Of a stretch of DNA of 55,872 bases, positions 1 to 9,061 are shown one piece after another. The stretch's first letter is position 1. Every line of letters starts with the position of its first letter. This stretch comes from Caryophanales bacterium (GTDB lineage: Bacteria; Bacillota; Bacilli; Bacillales; Bacillaceae_J). Below the pieces are notes generated by a model. That model did no database searches. It was given only the letters and a program-made list of their open reading frames with translations, and had not been told where the DNA came from. The stretch is taken from the NCBI GenBank assembly GCA_012840465.1, contig DULJ01000072.1, forward strand, positions 1 through 55,872, in the 5' to 3' direction. A program made the translations under genes and the position numbers.

Positions 1-1
1 A

Positions 2-295
2 GTACGCTTTGAAGATATTTATTACTTTGAGACCTCACACCATGCACATAAAGTTATCCTAAGGGAGATAAACGGTTTTTATGAATTTTACGGGAATCTA
101 AAAGAGATTGAAGCCAAAATAGATAAATGCTTTTTCCGTTGCCACCGCAGCTATTTGATTAATCTTGATTATATAGAAAAACTTGATATGCAAAAAAGAC
201 AAGTGTTGCTGAAAAACGGTACCATTTGTGATGTCTCTTATCGTTATTGGAAAAACTTAAAACAGCATTTTTTACAAAGTCCATTAACAGGATAA
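2..295 (+). CDS. LytTR-domain response regulator, C-terminal part (partial)
   Basis: The first 98 codons read open from the window edge to TAA at 293-295 and encode the C-terminal DNA-binding LytTR domain of an AgrA/LytR-type response regulator. The hallmarks are an initial segment like FEDIYYFET, a central FFRCHRSYLINLDYI block and the ending DVSYRYWKNLK, all typical of LytTR. The receiver domain would lie to the left of the window. Such regulators bind direct repeats upstream of cell-wall, competence or bacteriocin genes. The target is not visible here; LrgA/LrgB genes, which are often LytTR-controlled, lie 26 kb away and no link is claimed. Confidence 0.85.
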   Translation, partial: VRFEDIYYFETSHHAHKVILREINGFYEFYGNLKEIEAKIDKCFFRCHRSYLINLDYIEKLDMQKRQVLLKNGTICDVSYRYWKNLKQHFLQSPLTG

Positions 296-350
296 AAGTA
301 ACAAATAATATTCAAATTAGCAGTAGATCTGGCCCCTCAAATCAAGATAG

Positions 351-498
351 CTATGCTTTATTTTTCGCAAGCTTGTTTTCCAGCCATTCCACGATTTTGT
401 ACATAATCGTCGCAAATACAGCTATGAGTAATAAGCTCATTAATACTAGCGTAAAATTGAAGACCTGGAAGCCGTATATGATTAAGTACCCGAGTCCC
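351..498 (-). pseudogene. Remnant of an ABC permease gene 3' end (ytlD-like duplicate)
   Basis: Read leftward, these bases match the last ~49 codons of the intact permease gene ending at 1537, with only about six differences over the 133 bases I compared side by side. The frame is still open to a TAG stop, and the few coding changes are conservative (Ile to Val, Val to Ala, Arg to Lys). Nothing permease-like continues beyond position 498, so this is a truncated duplicate, not a gene. It stands in the same orientation as the intact gene and the two copies bracket the UPF0175/DUF3368 pair. Confidence 0.8.
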
Positions 499-577
499 TA
501 TATAAATGATGCTAACCGTAAAATGTTTTAAAGAAATTTAAATGGTGTTAAAATATTCTAAAAGGAGCGTGATTTAG

Positions 578-868
578 ATGGAAATGGAATCTTTCCAAGT
601 AAATTTACCAAAAGAATTTTTCCCATTACTGGATGCATTGGATGGTCCAAATATTGATACTAAAGTAAAGGTTTCATTAGCACTTGGCCTTTTTGTTAAT
701 AAGCAGGTGACTCTTGCTAGAGCTGCTGAACTATCTGGAAAATCATTAGGAGAGTTTATTGATTTTTTGCGATCGAAAAATATACCATGGATGGAATACA
801 CTGAAGAGCATTTAAAAGATGATGAGCGGGCTATAAAGGACTTGTTGGGTGGTATGAATGTTGAATAG
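578..868 (+). CDS. UPF0175 family antitoxin-like protein
   Basis: A 96-residue protein with the UPF0175 pattern: a central segment VKVSLALGLFVNKQVTLARAAELSG followed by a helix ending LRSKNIPWMEYTEEHLKDD. The family has a helix-turn-helix-like core and commonly sits directly before a DUF3368 PIN-like gene, the two being proposed as a toxin-antitoxin pair. Here the next gene starts 11 bases before this one stops, implying translational coupling. The ATG at 578 follows an AAAGGAG ribosome site at 561-567. Function as an antitoxin is inferred from family and context only. Confidence 0.75.
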   Translation: MEMESFQVNLPKEFFPLLDALDGPNIDTKVKVSLALGLFVNKQVTLARAAELSGKSLGEFIDFLRSKNIPWMEYTEEHLKDDERAIKDLLGGMNVE

Positions 869-1361
869 CAAAATTATTATGAATTCAACACCCATTATTG
901 GCCTTTCGATTATTGGAAAGTTGCATCTTCTAACAGCTTTGTTTAAGGAAGTTTACGTGTCTCAAGCCGTTTATGAAGAAGTAGTTAATAGTAATTCACC
1001 CAGACAGTATGGTCGAGAAGAATTGTCGATGATGGTTAAGGAAGGGGCGCTCCGATTATATCAAGTTGAAAATAGCCGTCTTGTGAAAAAATTATATGGT
1101 AAACTTCATGAAGGTGAATTAGAAGTGATTGTTGGAGCAAAGGAACTTGATTTAAAATTTGTCGTAATGGACGAACATGCTGCCAGAACACTTGCCAAAA
1201 CATTTTTGTTACAGCCCATTGGGACCATTGGTGTACTGATTTTTGCCAAGAAAAAGGGTCTGATTCAAGAGATTAAGCCATTATTAGATACATTGATAAT
1301 ACATGACTTTTATATATCGAAGCGACTTTATCAACAAGCTTTGGCTCAAGTTGACGAGTAG
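858..1361 (+). CDS. DUF3368 family PIN-like protein, probable toxin partner
   Basis: The 167-residue protein matches DUF3368: an N-terminal strand IIMNSTPIIGLSIIGKL, then LFKEVYVSQAVYEEVV, a central HEGELEVIVGAKEL block and a VVMDEHAARTLA block with acidic residues. These correspond to the PIN-like ribonuclease fold. The first acidic position of classical PIN domains is Asn here, which I recall as common within DUF3368. The ATG at 858 overlaps the upstream UPF0175 gene by 11 bases. The pair sits between two copies of a permease 3' end, suggesting recent arrival. RNase activity is unproven. Confidence 0.72.
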   Translation: MLNSKIIMNSTPIIGLSIIGKLHLLTALFKEVYVSQAVYEEVVNSNSPRQYGREELSMMVKEGALRLYQVENSRLVKKLYGKLHEGELEVIVGAKELDLKFVVMDEHAARTLAKTFLLQPIGTIGVLIFAKKKGLIQEIKPLLDTLIIHDFYISKRLYQQALAQVDE

Positions 1362-1467
1362 AAGGTATTCATGTAATTACTTATTATGTATATTTTTGTT
1401 AAGGTTTGTTTATTCACACGTTTATCGTGAATCCGTAGGGAGCTAGATTCTCTTTTTGTCATAATTA

Positions 1468-1490
1468 CCCCGGCACTTTTGGTGTCGGGG
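1468..1490. other. Stem-loop between the PIN-like gene and ytlD
   Basis: A 9-bp stem (CCCCGGCAC / GTGTCGGGG, with one G-T pair) closes a TTTTG loop in the convergent intergenic space. There is no good T-run on the right side, while the left flank has short T- and A-rich stretches. It may act as a weak bidirectional terminator. Confidence 0.4.
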
Positions 1491-1536
1491 GGGTATTTGT
1501 CTATATGGAGTGAAGCCTCTATAAAGGAGAGCAAAG

Positions 1537-2349
1537 TTATGCCCTGTTTTTCACAAGCTTGTTTTCCAGCCATTCCACGATTTTGTACATAATCGTCGCA
1601 AATATAGCTATGAGTAATAAGCTCATCAACACTAGCGTAAAATTGAAGACCTGGAAGCCATATATGATTAAGTACCCGAGCCCTTTGGCGGATACGAGAA
1701 ATTCCCCGACAATAATCCCGACCCATGACAAGCCCACATTCACTTTTAAAGTGGAAATGATTGTTGGAAACGAAGCGGGAAGGATCGCATGCTGGAATAT
1801 TTGCACTCTTGCCGCTCCGAAGGTTTGCATCACTTTAATATAATTGGAATCTACCTCTCTAAAAGACGTATAGACAACGATTGTTGTAATAATAACCGAT
1901 ATAATTGTCCCCATGGCAATGATTGAGGTATATCCGGGTCCAAGCGCCACAATTAAAATGGGCCCTAAAGCAACCTTTGGCATCGCATTTAAAATGACTA
2001 AATAGGGATCGAGGATATTCGATAACCGTGGCGACCACCATAGGATGGCAGCTAACATCGTGCCTAACAATGTTCCTAAAATAAATCCTAGAATTGTCTC
2101 AAACAATGTAACTTGTAAATTAACAAGCAAAGAACCGTCGCTTATTTTTGTTAAAAGTAAATTCCACACCTTTGAAGGTGAACTGAAAATTAGTGGATCA
2201 ATCCAGTGATTTCTACTGGTTATTTCCCATAATCCAAAAAAGGTGATAAAAATAAGAAGCTGCCAAAATTGAGTCAAGCGCTTTTCTTTTTTTAACGTCT
2301 GTAAATGGTCTTTGTGTAGAAGCTCTGTTTTACGTTTTTTTTGACTCAA
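1537..2349 (-). CDS. ytlD: ABC transporter permease, SsuC/ThiX-type (YtlD)
   Basis: A 270-residue inner-membrane permease of the nitrate/sulfonate/thiamine-precursor importer class. About six hydrophobic segments are visible (roughly residues 27-45, 80-105, 120-140, 145-165, 205-225, 235-260), and the cytoplasmic EAA-type loop is seen around [21 protein letters not shown]. It pairs with the upstream ATPase and lipoprotein in the operon. The TTG start at 2349 lies inside the end of the ATPase gene (20-base overlap) after a GGAGG site. Order and neighbours match B. subtilis ytlA-ytlC-ytlD. The substrate is not identifiable from sequence. Confidence 0.88.
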   Translation of the reverse strand: MSQKKRKTELLHKDHLQTLKKEKRLTQFWQLLIFITFFGLWEITSRNHWIDPLIFSSPSKVWNLLLTKISDGSLLVNLQVTLFETILGFILGTLLGTMLAAILWWSPRLSNILDPYLVILNAMPKVALGPILIVALGPGYTSIIAMGTIISVIITTIVVYTSFREVDSNYIKVMQTFGAARVQIFQHAILPASFPTIISTLKVNVGLSWVGIIVGEFLVSAKGLGYLIIYGFQVFNFTLVLMSLLLIAIFATIMYKIVEWLENKLVKNRA

Positions 2350-3106
2350 GATGGTTCAACTCCTCCCATATGGTTTGGAATAACTCTGAAAAACTTGGAT
2401 GCTGTCTTGTTGCAAAAGGGGTAAGGCCTTGCAACTCCTTTGGAACAATGAAAGATTGTGCGATTTCTCCCGGATTTGCTTTCAGGAGGAAAATACGGTC
2501 ACTCATGGCGATCGCTTCGCCGATATCATGGGTTACTAACAGCGCTGTTTTATTGTATTCTTTTAAAGTTTGAAACACTAAATCTTCAAGCTTAAGCTTT
2601 GTTTGATAATCAAGAGCTGAAAAGGGCTCATCAAGCAAGAGGATTTTTGGATTTGTTGAAAGTGTTCGAACCAATGCCACGCGCTGGCGCATCCCACCGG
2701 ATAATTCACTTGGATATTTTTTTTCTACGTTTGCCAAGTTCATCTCATTCAATAGATCAATTGATTTTTTGTGATTTTTCGGGGTATCGATTTTCATAAT
2801 TTTTAAACCGAGCGTAATATTTTCCTCGATTGTTTTCCACGGGAAAAGATAATCCTGCTGCAGCATATAACCGATCATCGTTTTTTGGTTGCTCACATGA
2901 ATCCCATCAATTTTTATTGAACCTTCTGTTGGTTCCAATAACCCTGCAATGATTGAAAGCAATGTCGTTTTTCCACAGCCGCTAGGGCCAAGGAAGGAGA
3001 TAAATTCTCCCTCCCCAATTGACAGTGATATATTTTCCAAAGCCGTAGTTGCTGTTTTTGGAGAAAAATAAGTGTGGTAAATATTATCGATTTCTAAAAA
3101 GCTCAT
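2330..3106 (-). CDS. ytlC: ABC transporter ATP-binding protein (YtlC)
   Basis: A 258-residue nucleotide-binding subunit of the importer. Walker A is GPSGCGKTT near residue 40, the Q-loop is in [10 protein letters not shown], the signature is LSGGMRQR, Walker B is [12 protein letters not shown] and the switch histidine is in LVTHDIGEA. These place it in the SsuB/TauB/ThiZ subfamily. It would energise uptake through the YtlD pore. The ATG at 3106 has a GGAGG site and starts 18 bases after the lipoprotein gene stops; its end overlaps ytlD. All catalytic residues look intact. Confidence 0.92.
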   Translation of the reverse strand: MSFLEIDNIYHTYFSPKTATTALENISLSIGEGEFISFLGPSGCGKTTLLSIIAGLLEPTEGSIKIDGIHVSNQKTMIGYMLQQDYLFPWKTIEENITLGLKIMKIDTPKNHKKSIDLLNEMNLANVEKKYPSELSGGMRQRVALVRTLSTNPKILLLDEPFSALDYQTKLKLEDLVFQTLKEYNKTALLVTHDIGEAIAMSDRIFLLKANPGEIAQSFIVPKELQGLTPFATRQHPSFSELFQTIWEELNHLESKKT

Positions 3107-3124
3107 TAGGGAATAACCTCCCTC

Positions 3125-4120
3125 CTATTCAGCCATCACTTTTTTTGCAATGTCTGTATTTACAAGTGTTCCATAATCAATCCGTTTTGGCAGATCGCCG
3201 GCTTCATCCATAATGTCCTGTAAGTTGTTCCACTCTTCTTCATCCAAAATTGGATCGGTAGCAAAGGACCCTTGGCTCTTATAACGTTCAACAACCGTTT
3301 CGATAATGGATAGATCCGTGTCTTGGAAATGTGGCACAATCGCTTCGGCAATTTCCTTTGCACTATGCTCCTGAACCCAAATCTGTGCTTTGTAAACAGC
3401 TTTCGTGAATTTTTCAATAACCTCAGGATTTTCCTTCATGTAGCTATCCCGAGCCATAAATGTTGTATATGGAACATGACCAGACTCCGTTCCAAACGAT
3501 GCCACAATGTATCCTTTTCCTTCATTTTCAAAAATACTGGCAGTTGGTTCAAATAATTGAACAAAATCTCCTGTACCAGAGGCAAAAGCATTCGGGATAT
3601 TAGCGAAATCGATGTTTTGAATCAAAGTCGTGTCATTATGCGGATCAATACCGTGTTTCTTGAGAACAAATTCTCCAACCATTTGCGGCATACCACCTTT
3701 ACGCTGCCCTAGGAAAGTGCTGCCCTTTAATTGGTCCCATGTGAAATTGTCGACTTTTTCTCGAGCAACAAGGAAAGTGCCATCAGTTTGAGTGAGCTGC
3801 GCAAAGTTTATGACCGGATCCGTTGCACCTTGGGCTTCGACGTAAATCGATGTTTCCGAACCCACTAAAGCAACATCTGCTCCGCCTGTTAATAGGGCTG
3901 TCATCGTTTTATCTCCGCCCCAAGTAGTCGTCATTTCAACATCAAGGCCCTCTTCAGCAAAAAGGCCTTTTTCAAGCGCTACATATTCTGGGGCATAAAA
4001 AATTGAGCGAGTAACCTCTGCCAGCCTAACCTTCTGTGGCGTATCCTGTTGTGAACATGCAGTAAGTGTAAATAGAACAAGTAAAGTTATGGTTACCACC
4101 ATTAGTTGACGCAATTTCAT
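3125..4120 (-). CDS. ytlA: ABC transporter substrate-binding lipoprotein, NMT1/THI5-like (YtlA)
   Basis: A secreted lipoprotein of about 331 residues: positive N-terminus MKLRQL, hydrophobic stretch and lipobox LTAC, so it should be processed and anchored outside the membrane. The body has the NMT1/THI5-like pattern YAPEYVALEKGLFAEEGLDV and a TMTALLTGGADVALVG motif, shared by binding proteins for thiamine pyrimidine precursors, sulfonates and related small molecules. First gene of the ytlA-ytlC-ytlD operon. The start was set at the ATG at 4120, three codons inside the longest frame, because an AAGGGGG site lies about 10 bases ahead. The ligand is unknown. Confidence 0.88.
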   Translation of the reverse strand: MKLRQLMVVTITLLVLFTLTACSQQDTPQKVRLAEVTRSIFYAPEYVALEKGLFAEEGLDVEMTTTWGGDKTMTALLTGGADVALVGSETSIYVEAQGATDPVINFAQLTQTDGTFLVAREKVDNFTWDQLKGSTFLGQRKGGMPQMVGEFVLKKHGIDPHNDTTLIQNIDFANIPNAFASGTGDFVQLFEPTASIFENEGKGYIVASFGTESGHVPYTTFMARDSYMKENPEVIEKFTKAVYKAQIWVQEHSAKEIAEAIVPHFQDTDLSIIETVVERYKSQGSFATDPILDEEEWNNLQDIMDEAGDLPKRIDYGTLVNTDIAKKVMAE

Positions 4121-4190
4121 ATAACACAAACCCCCTTGATTTGAATCTAGAATAGATTATGATGAAAGAATAAAATGTGTGAATGCCTAC

Positions 4191-4274
4191 GGTGCCTGTC
4201 CCCACGTGGCGGTAGTATCACCAGTAGTGCTGTCAGTTGTACCACCAGTAGTGTCATCGGCGGTGCCTGTCCCC
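4191..4274 (+). repeat. GGTGCCTGTCCCC repeat pair with CCAGTAGTG repeats
   Basis: The 13-mer GGTGCCTGTCCCC occurs at 4191-4203 and again at 4262-4274, and CACCAGTAGTG-like repeats occur between them. It fills the gap between the divergent ytlA and ytmA genes just ahead of the ytmA ribosome site. No coding frame or clear promoter is seen within it. Confidence 0.6.
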
Positions 4275-4298
4275 GCATAGCAGAAGGGAGTTAAGTTA

Positions 4299-5111
4299 AT
4301 GTTGAAGTATGCTAACATAATTGATTCACAAAGATATCCTTCACCGAACCCTGCGATCGATGTGTTGTTGATTACATATTTAAGTGATCGTTACCGGGTT
4401 AAGGCTTTTTTAGCTGTTCCAAAGTGGAAGCCGGATTCAGAAAATGGGAAGTTCCCGGGCTTTTTATATTTAAGAGGTGGGATTAAAGGTGTGGGAATGG
4501 TGCGAGTTGGGAGAATTATTCAATTTGCCTCGGAAGGCTTTGTTGTGGTCGCCCCATTTTACAGAGGAAATTGCGGTGGGGAAGGCTATGAGGATTTTGC
4601 TGGGGAAGATCGAATCGATGCCTTCGAGGCATTTGAATTATTGAAAGAACACCCTTTAGTGGACGGTGGTAATATCCATATATTTGGCTTTTCGCGTGGA
4701 GGTGTGATGGCATTGGTTACAGCGATTGAAAAGCCTGAAGCGAAGTCACTCGTAACATGGGGTGGTGTATCCGACATGGTTTTAACGTATGAAGAGAGGG
4801 AAGACCTTAGAAGAATGATGAAGCGGGTGATCGGTGGCACTCCTGCCAAGGTGCCCAACCAGTATAGCTGGAGAACCCCGTTAGACCGAATTGATAAAAT
4901 CAATGCACCAGTGTTGATTATCCATGGGGCACAAGACAAAAATGTATCGGTAGAACATGCCTATTTATTGGAAAAAAAGCTGAAGGAGCATGGTAAGCGG
5001 TATTCAAAATGGATTTTCGAGGAATACACGCATTACTTTCCTCCACAGGTTAATCGTCAAGTTGTTCAGAAATTAACCAAATGGATGAAGCAAGGTGGGA
5101 AGGAAACATAA
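4299..5111 (+). CDS. ytmA: Alpha/beta hydrolase, prolyl-oligopeptidase-like (YtmA)
   Basis: A 270-residue cytoplasmic serine hydrolase of the S9/dienelactone-hydrolase type. The nucleophile elbow is GFSRGG near residue 133, the acid is likely Asp in HGAQDKNVS and the histidine is in EYTHYF near the end, giving a complete triad. An N-terminal RGGIKG stretch may form the oxyanion hole. ATG at 4299 follows GAAGGGAG. It occupies the position of B. subtilis ytmA beside pckA. There is no signal peptide. The physiological substrate is unknown. Confidence 0.85.
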   Translation: MLKYANIIDSQRYPSPNPAIDVLLITYLSDRYRVKAFLAVPKWKPDSENGKFPGFLYLRGGIKGVGMVRVGRIIQFASEGFVVVAPFYRGNCGGEGYEDFAGEDRIDAFEAFELLKEHPLVDGGNIHIFGFSRGGVMALVTAIEKPEAKSLVTWGGVSDMVLTYEEREDLRRMMKRVIGGTPAKVPNQYSWRTPLDRIDKINAPVLIIHGAQDKNVSVEHAYLLEKKLKEHGKRYSKWIFEEYTHYFPPQVNRQVVQKLTKWMKQGGKET

Positions 5112-5149
5112 TAATGGTTTATCCACCACCAAATTGCATCGGGTGCCCG

Positions 5150-5425
5150 TTTGGTTATGGATAACAAGGGCTAATCCATAATCAAAAGTGACCAAGCCCT
5201 GGTTTGGTTATGGATAACAAGGGCTAATCCATAATCAAAAGGGACCGAGCCCTGGTTTGGTTATGGATAACAAGGGCTAATCCATAATCAAAAGGGACCA
5301 AGCCCTGGTTTGGTTATAGATAACAAGGGCCAATCCATAATCAAAAGGGGCCAAGCCCTGGTTTGGTTATGGATAACAAGGGCTAATCCATAATCAAAAG
5401 GGGCCAAGCCCTGGTTTGGTTATGG
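5150..5425 (+). repeat. 53-bp tandem array with internal inverted repeat
   Basis: About 5.2 units start at 5150, 5203, 5256, 5309, 5362 and 5415, an exact 53-base step. Each unit holds GGTTATGGAT, an 11-base gap and ATCCATAATC, which pair as a 10-bp stem, then a spacer with AGCCCTGG that could alternatively pair with AGGGCT in the loop. Units differ by only a few bases (for example TATAGA for TATGGA at 5316). It occupies most of the 470-base gap between ytmA and the pckA terminator; no ORF is seen. Confidence 0.9.
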
Positions 5426-5523
5426 TTATGAATAACAGAAGCCAATCCATCATTTCTAAGAGCACGACCCAAAACTGGGTCAGACATCCGTCCACATTGG
5501 AAAATTCACCCTATTTCCCTGAA

Positions 5524-5568
5524 CAAAAAAAGCACGGAATCCCCGATCAGCGGGTATCACCGTGCTTT
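5524..5568 (-). terminator. Intrinsic terminator of pckA
   Basis: Read leftward, a stem AAAGCACGG / CCGTGCTTT encloses a smaller CCCGC / GCGGGG-type stem and is followed by seven T residues. It lies just past the pckA stop codon. Confidence 0.85.
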
Positions 5569-5580
5569 GCTTTAAAATGA

Positions 5581-7170
5581 TTATTTTACTAATGGACCTG
5601 CATTTTTGATATCGTTAGGGATTACATCTCCAAATTTCTTGAAGTTTTCATTGAATGCTTGTGCTAATTCTAATGCTTTCTTCTCGTATGCAGCACCGTC
5701 AGCCCAAGTTTTCTTAGGTTGTAATACTTCATCAGGTACTCCAGGGCAATGCAATGGAATTTGTAATCCAAAGATTGGGTCTGTTACTGTTTCAACGTTG
5801 TCTAAATCGCCTTCAAGTGCAGCACGAACCATTGCTCTTGTGTAAGAAAGATTCATTCGCTTACCAACGCCGTATTCGCCGCCAGTCCAACCAGTGTTAA
5901 CTAAGAATACATGTGCATTGTATTGGTCGATCTTTTCGCCAAGCATTTGAGCATACACTCTTGCTGGTCTTGGTAAGAATGGGGAACCAAAGCATGTTGA
6001 GAATGCTGGTTGTGGTTCAGTGATGCCGCGCTCAGTTCCAGCAACCTTACTTGTATAACCGCTGATAAAGTGGTACATTGCTTGCTCTTTCGTTAAACGG
6101 CTTACTGGAGGTAAAACACCAGAAGCATCAGCTGTTAAGAAAATAATTGTATTTGGATGTCCACCAATACTTGGTGTTACGATATTATCGATCGCTTCCA
6201 TCGGATAGGCTGCACGAGTATTTTCAGTTAATGATGAGTCATCATAATCTGCAACTCTAGTAGCATCGTTAAGAACTACGTTTTCTAAAACAGAACCGAA
6301 ACGGATGGCATCCCAAATTTGTGGTTCCTTTTCTTGAGATAGGTTAATACATTTTGCGTAGCAACCACCCTCTATGTTAAATACGCCATTATTAGACCAA
6401 CCATGCTCATCATCACCAATTAGACGACGGTTTGCATCAGCAGATAATGTTGTTTTACCAGTACCTGATAAACCGAAGAATAATGCTACATCGCCTTCTT
6501 GGCCAATATTAGCAGAGCAGTGCATTGGCAATACGTTCTTTTCAGGTAATAAATAGTTCATAATAGAGAAAATGGACTTCTTCATTTCACCAGCATACTC
6601 AGTACCACCGATTAATACTGTTTTTTGCTCGAAAGAAATGATGATAAATGTTTCTGATTTTACACCATCTACAGCTGGGTCAGCTTTGAAATTAGGTGCA
6701 GTAATTACAGTAAATTCCGGAGTATGTGACTGTAATTCTTCATCAGTTGGACGAATAAATAATTGATGAACGAATAAATTATGCCATGCATATTCGTTGA
6801 TTACTTGAATTGGCAAACGATATTTAGTATCTGCTCCAGCAAATCCTTGGAAACGGAAGATTTCATCTTTGGAACTTAAGTAATTTAACACTTTTTGATA
6901 AAGTGAATTGAATACTTCAGCAGAGATTGGTTGGTTAACGGAACCCCAATCAATATTATCTTTTGTTGAAGCCTCTTCGACAATGTATTTATCCTTTGGT
7001 GAACGGCCAGTATATTTTCCAGTTGTAGCACGGATAGCACCTGTTGAAGATAATACAGCTTCTTCTCTTGATAGTGTCTTTTCCACTAATTGTGGAACAG
7101 ACAGATTATGATGAACATTAGCTCCACCAATCACATCTTTTAATTCAATCGTGTTACGAACAGAGTTCAT
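5581..7170 (-). CDS. pckA: Phosphoenolpyruvate carboxykinase (ATP)
   Basis: A 529-residue ATP-dependent PEP carboxykinase that decarboxylates oxaloacetate to PEP, the first committed step of gluconeogenesis. The kinase-1a/P-loop [11 protein letters not shown] and the metal-binding GDDEHGW motif are intact, as is the RAAYP substrate segment; length matches the family. The ATG at 7170 was preferred over the upstream start of the longest frame because GGAAGG lies 8 bases ahead. The gene is divergent from metK, as in B. subtilis. A CcpN-type box overlaps its likely promoter, consistent with repression during glycolytic growth. Confidence 0.97.
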   Translation of the reverse strand: MNSVRNTIELKDVIGGANVHHNLSVPQLVEKTLSREEAVLSSTGAIRATTGKYTGRSPKDKYIVEEASTKDNIDWGSVNQPISAEVFNSLYQKVLNYLSSKDEIFRFQGFAGADTKYRLPIQVINEYAWHNLFVHQLFIRPTDEELQSHTPEFTVITAPNFKADPAVDGVKSETFIIISFEQKTVLIGGTEYAGEMKKSIFSIMNYLLPEKNVLPMHCSANIGQEGDVALFFGLSGTGKTTLSADANRRLIGDDEHGWSNNGVFNIEGGCYAKCINLSQEKEPQIWDAIRFGSVLENVVLNDATRVADYDDSSLTENTRAAYPMEAIDNIVTPSIGGHPNTIIFLTADASGVLPPVSRLTKEQAMYHFISGYTSKVAGTERGITEPQPAFSTCFGSPFLPRPARVYAQMLGEKIDQYNAHVFLVNTGWTGGEYGVGKRMNLSYTRAMVRAALEGDLDNVETVTDPIFGLQIPLHCPGVPDEVLQPKKTWADGAAYEKKALELAQAFNENFKKFGDVIPNDIKNAGPLVK

Positions 7171-7228
7171 AGACAAAACCTTCCTTTTCATTAATTTAAA
7201 TCATTCTATAATCTATAATATGTTAAAT

Positions 7229-7239
7229 AGTATAACATA
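7229..7239 (-). promoter_or_regulatory. CcpN-type operator overlapping the pckA -10 region
   Basis: On the minus strand the 11-mer TATGTTATACT fits the CcpN box consensus as I recall it from B. subtilis (TRTGHYATAYW) at every position. It contains a TATACT -10 hexamer pointing at pckA. A second, one-mismatch copy (TATGTTAAATA) runs the other way next to it at 7219-7229, so the pair is nearly palindromic. CcpN is known to repress pckA and gapB in B. subtilis. The regulator gene is not in this window. Confidence 0.55.
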
Positions 7240-7293
7240 TTTAGATTAATAGTCTATACTATTTAAAATCTTTATCTAATTTTTAAAATTCAA

Positions 7294-7322
7294 TTGCAAA
7301 ATAGGGTTTTCTACGATACTAT
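7294..7322 (+). promoter_or_regulatory. Sigma-A type promoter of metK
   Basis: TTGCAA at 7294-7299 and TACTAT at 7317-7322 are separated by 17 bases and lie just upstream of the SAM riboswitch, so transcription would start about 7329. Confidence 0.55.
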
Positions 7323-7339
7323 AGGTCAGAACGGATACT

Positions 7340-7571
7340 CTCTTATCCCGAGTTGGTGGAGGGGGGACAGACCCTAAGAAACCCGGCAACCGACACTATT
7401 ATTATTTCCTTGAAATTACGGGATCTATCCGGATTATTTCACAGGAAAATAAATAATCGTGACAAGGTGCTTAACCTGTTGCAAGGCAAACTTTTGTCTT
7501 GAGCGATAAGAGTGAAAGGCTTAGTTGATTAAACAACCTTTCCTCATTTTTTGTAGGAAAGGTTTTTTTGT
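7340..7571 (+). ncRNA. SAM-I riboswitch (S-box) with terminator, metK leader
   Basis: P1 is formed by CTCTTATC at 7340-7347 and GATAAGAG at 7505-7512. Between them lie the conserved S-box segments GAGTTGGTGGAGGG, the ACCCTAAGAAACCCGG-type core and GCAACC. Downstream, AACCTTTCCT (7535-7544) pairs with AGGAAAGGTT (7555-7564) and is followed by seven Ts: an intrinsic terminator. Binding of S-adenosylmethionine should favour the terminator and switch off SAM synthetase, a product-feedback loop known from B. subtilis. Confidence 0.95.
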
Positions 7572-7700
7572 GTCTTTTATGATTTAAATTGTGTCTTTTA
7601 TACAAAAATGATACCTTACATTATGGAAAAGGTATTAGCCAACGTATAAAGGGAATGAGTACCGTTAAAATTGATTTTTTCTTAGGAGGTACCTATTTAA

Positions 7701-8900
7701 ATGACAAAGAATCGTCGTTTGTTTACTTCGGAATCAGTAACGGAAGGACACCCGGATAAAGTATGTGATCAAATTTCTGATGCTATTTTGGATGAGATCC
7801 TTAAAAACGATCCAAACGCCCGTGTAGCGGCTGAAACGACTGTAACAACAGGCTTGGTACTAGTTGCCGGCGAAATTACTACATCCACTTATGTGGATAT
7901 TCCAAAAATTGTACGCGAAACAATTAATGGTATCGGATATAATCGTGCAAAATATGGATTTGACGCTGAGACATGTGCTGTTTTAACATCTATTGACGAA
8001 CAATCCCCTGATATTGCAATGGGTGTTGATAAAGCGTTGGAAGCACGTGAAGGTAATATGTCGGATGAAGAGATTGAAGCAATTGGAGCTGGGGACCAAG
8101 GGTTAATGTTCGGGTTTGCTTGTAATGAAACACCGGAATTAATGCCACTGCCTATTTCATTGGCACACAAACTTTCCCGCCGATTGGCAGAGGTTCGTAA
8201 AAATGATACACTTTCCTATTTACGTCCTGATGGTAAGACACAAGTAACAGTGGAGTATGACGAAAACGATAAACCAGTGCGTATTGACGCCATTGTTGTA
8301 TCCACACAACATAACCCGGAAATATCATTAGAACAAATTCAAAGAGATATTAAGGAATTTGTCATTAATCCTATTGTTCCGATAGAACTAATCGATGAAA
8401 ATACAAAATACTTTATTAATCCTACAGGTCGCTTTGTAATCGGCGGACCTCAAGGTGATGCAGGCTTAACAGGTCGAAAAATCATTGTTGATACTTATGG
8501 GGGATATGCTCGTCATGGCGGCGGTGCATTCTCCGGTAAAGATCCAACAAAGGTGGACCGCTCTGCAGCCTATGCGGCAAGATATGTAGCCAAAAACATT
8601 GTTGCAGCCGGTTTAGCTGAAAAGTGTGAAGTACAGTTTGCCTACGCAATTGGTGTTGCTCAGCCAGTATCGATTGCTGTTGATACTTTTGGAACTGGAA
8701 AGGTTTCAGAAGAAAAGTTAGTTGAAGTCATCCGTAATAACTTTGACCTTCGTCCTGCTGGAATCATCAAAATGTTGGATCTACGTCACCCGATCTATAA
8801 AAAGACAGCTGCTTATGGACATTTTGGTCGAATCGATATTGATGTACCATGGGAAAAAACTGATAAAGCAGAAGCATTGCAAAAAGAGGCATTACAATAA
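7701..8900 (+). CDS. metK: S-adenosylmethionine synthetase
   Basis: A 399-residue enzyme making S-adenosylmethionine from methionine and ATP. Signature motifs are present: the N-terminal [19 protein letters not shown], the central [10 protein letters not shown] (family motif), [14 protein letters not shown] and the [16 protein letters not shown] loop. Length is normal and no change is seen in active-site residues. ATG 7701 follows a strong AGGAGG. It stands behind its own SAM riboswitch and is followed by its own terminator, so it is probably monocistronic. B. subtilis asnB, which follows metK there, is absent here. Confidence 0.98.
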   Translation: MTKNRRLFTSESVTEGHPDKVCDQISDAILDEILKNDPNARVAAETTVTTGLVLVAGEITTSTYVDIPKIVRETINGIGYNRAKYGFDAETCAVLTSIDEQSPDIAMGVDKALEAREGNMSDEEIEAIGAGDQGLMFGFACNETPELMPLPISLAHKLSRRLAEVRKNDTLSYLRPDGKTQVTVEYDENDKPVRIDAIVVSTQHNPEISLEQIQRDIKEFVINPIVPIELIDENTKYFINPTGRFVIGGPQGDAGLTGRKIIVDTYGGYARHGGGAFSGKDPTKVDRSAAYAARYVAKNIVAAGLAEKCEVQFAYAIGVAQPVSIAVDTFGTGKVSEEKLVEVIRNNFDLRPAGIIKMLDLRHPIYKKTAAYGHFGRIDIDVPWEKTDKAEALQKEALQ

Positions 8901-8910
8901 TATTAATATT

Positions 8911-8951
8911 AAAAGGGTAGATAAGCTTTATGAGTGTATCTACCCTTTTTT
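8911..8951 (+). terminator. Intrinsic terminator of metK
   Basis: AAAAGGGTAGATA pairs with TATCTACCCTTTT and runs into six Ts, 11 bases after the metK stop. Confidence 0.9.
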
Positions 8952-8987
8952 AGAGGGAATGTTGGATATCCATAATTTTGAAATAAA

Positions 8988-9017
8988 TTGGTATAAAAGT
9001 GTTTTATAGGGTATACT
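8988..9017 (+). promoter_or_regulatory. Possible promoter ahead of the YdjO-like gene
   Basis: TTGGTA at 8988-8993 and TATACT at 9012-9017 are 18 bases apart. If used, the transcript would have a leader of about 155 bases that includes the hairpin at 9062-9118. Confidence 0.35.
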
Positions 9018-9061
9018 ATGATAAAGGGTTTAAAAATTCCAAAATTGATATTTTGAAGTCG

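Noticed and set aside
247-531. Rightward 94-codon ORF in the left intergenic region
   Set aside because: It reads the antisense of the permease remnant and has no ribosome site.
1346-1726. Leftward 126-codon ORF overlapping the end of ytlD
   Set aside because: It is a shadow of the permease gene in another frame with no ribosome site or family resemblance.
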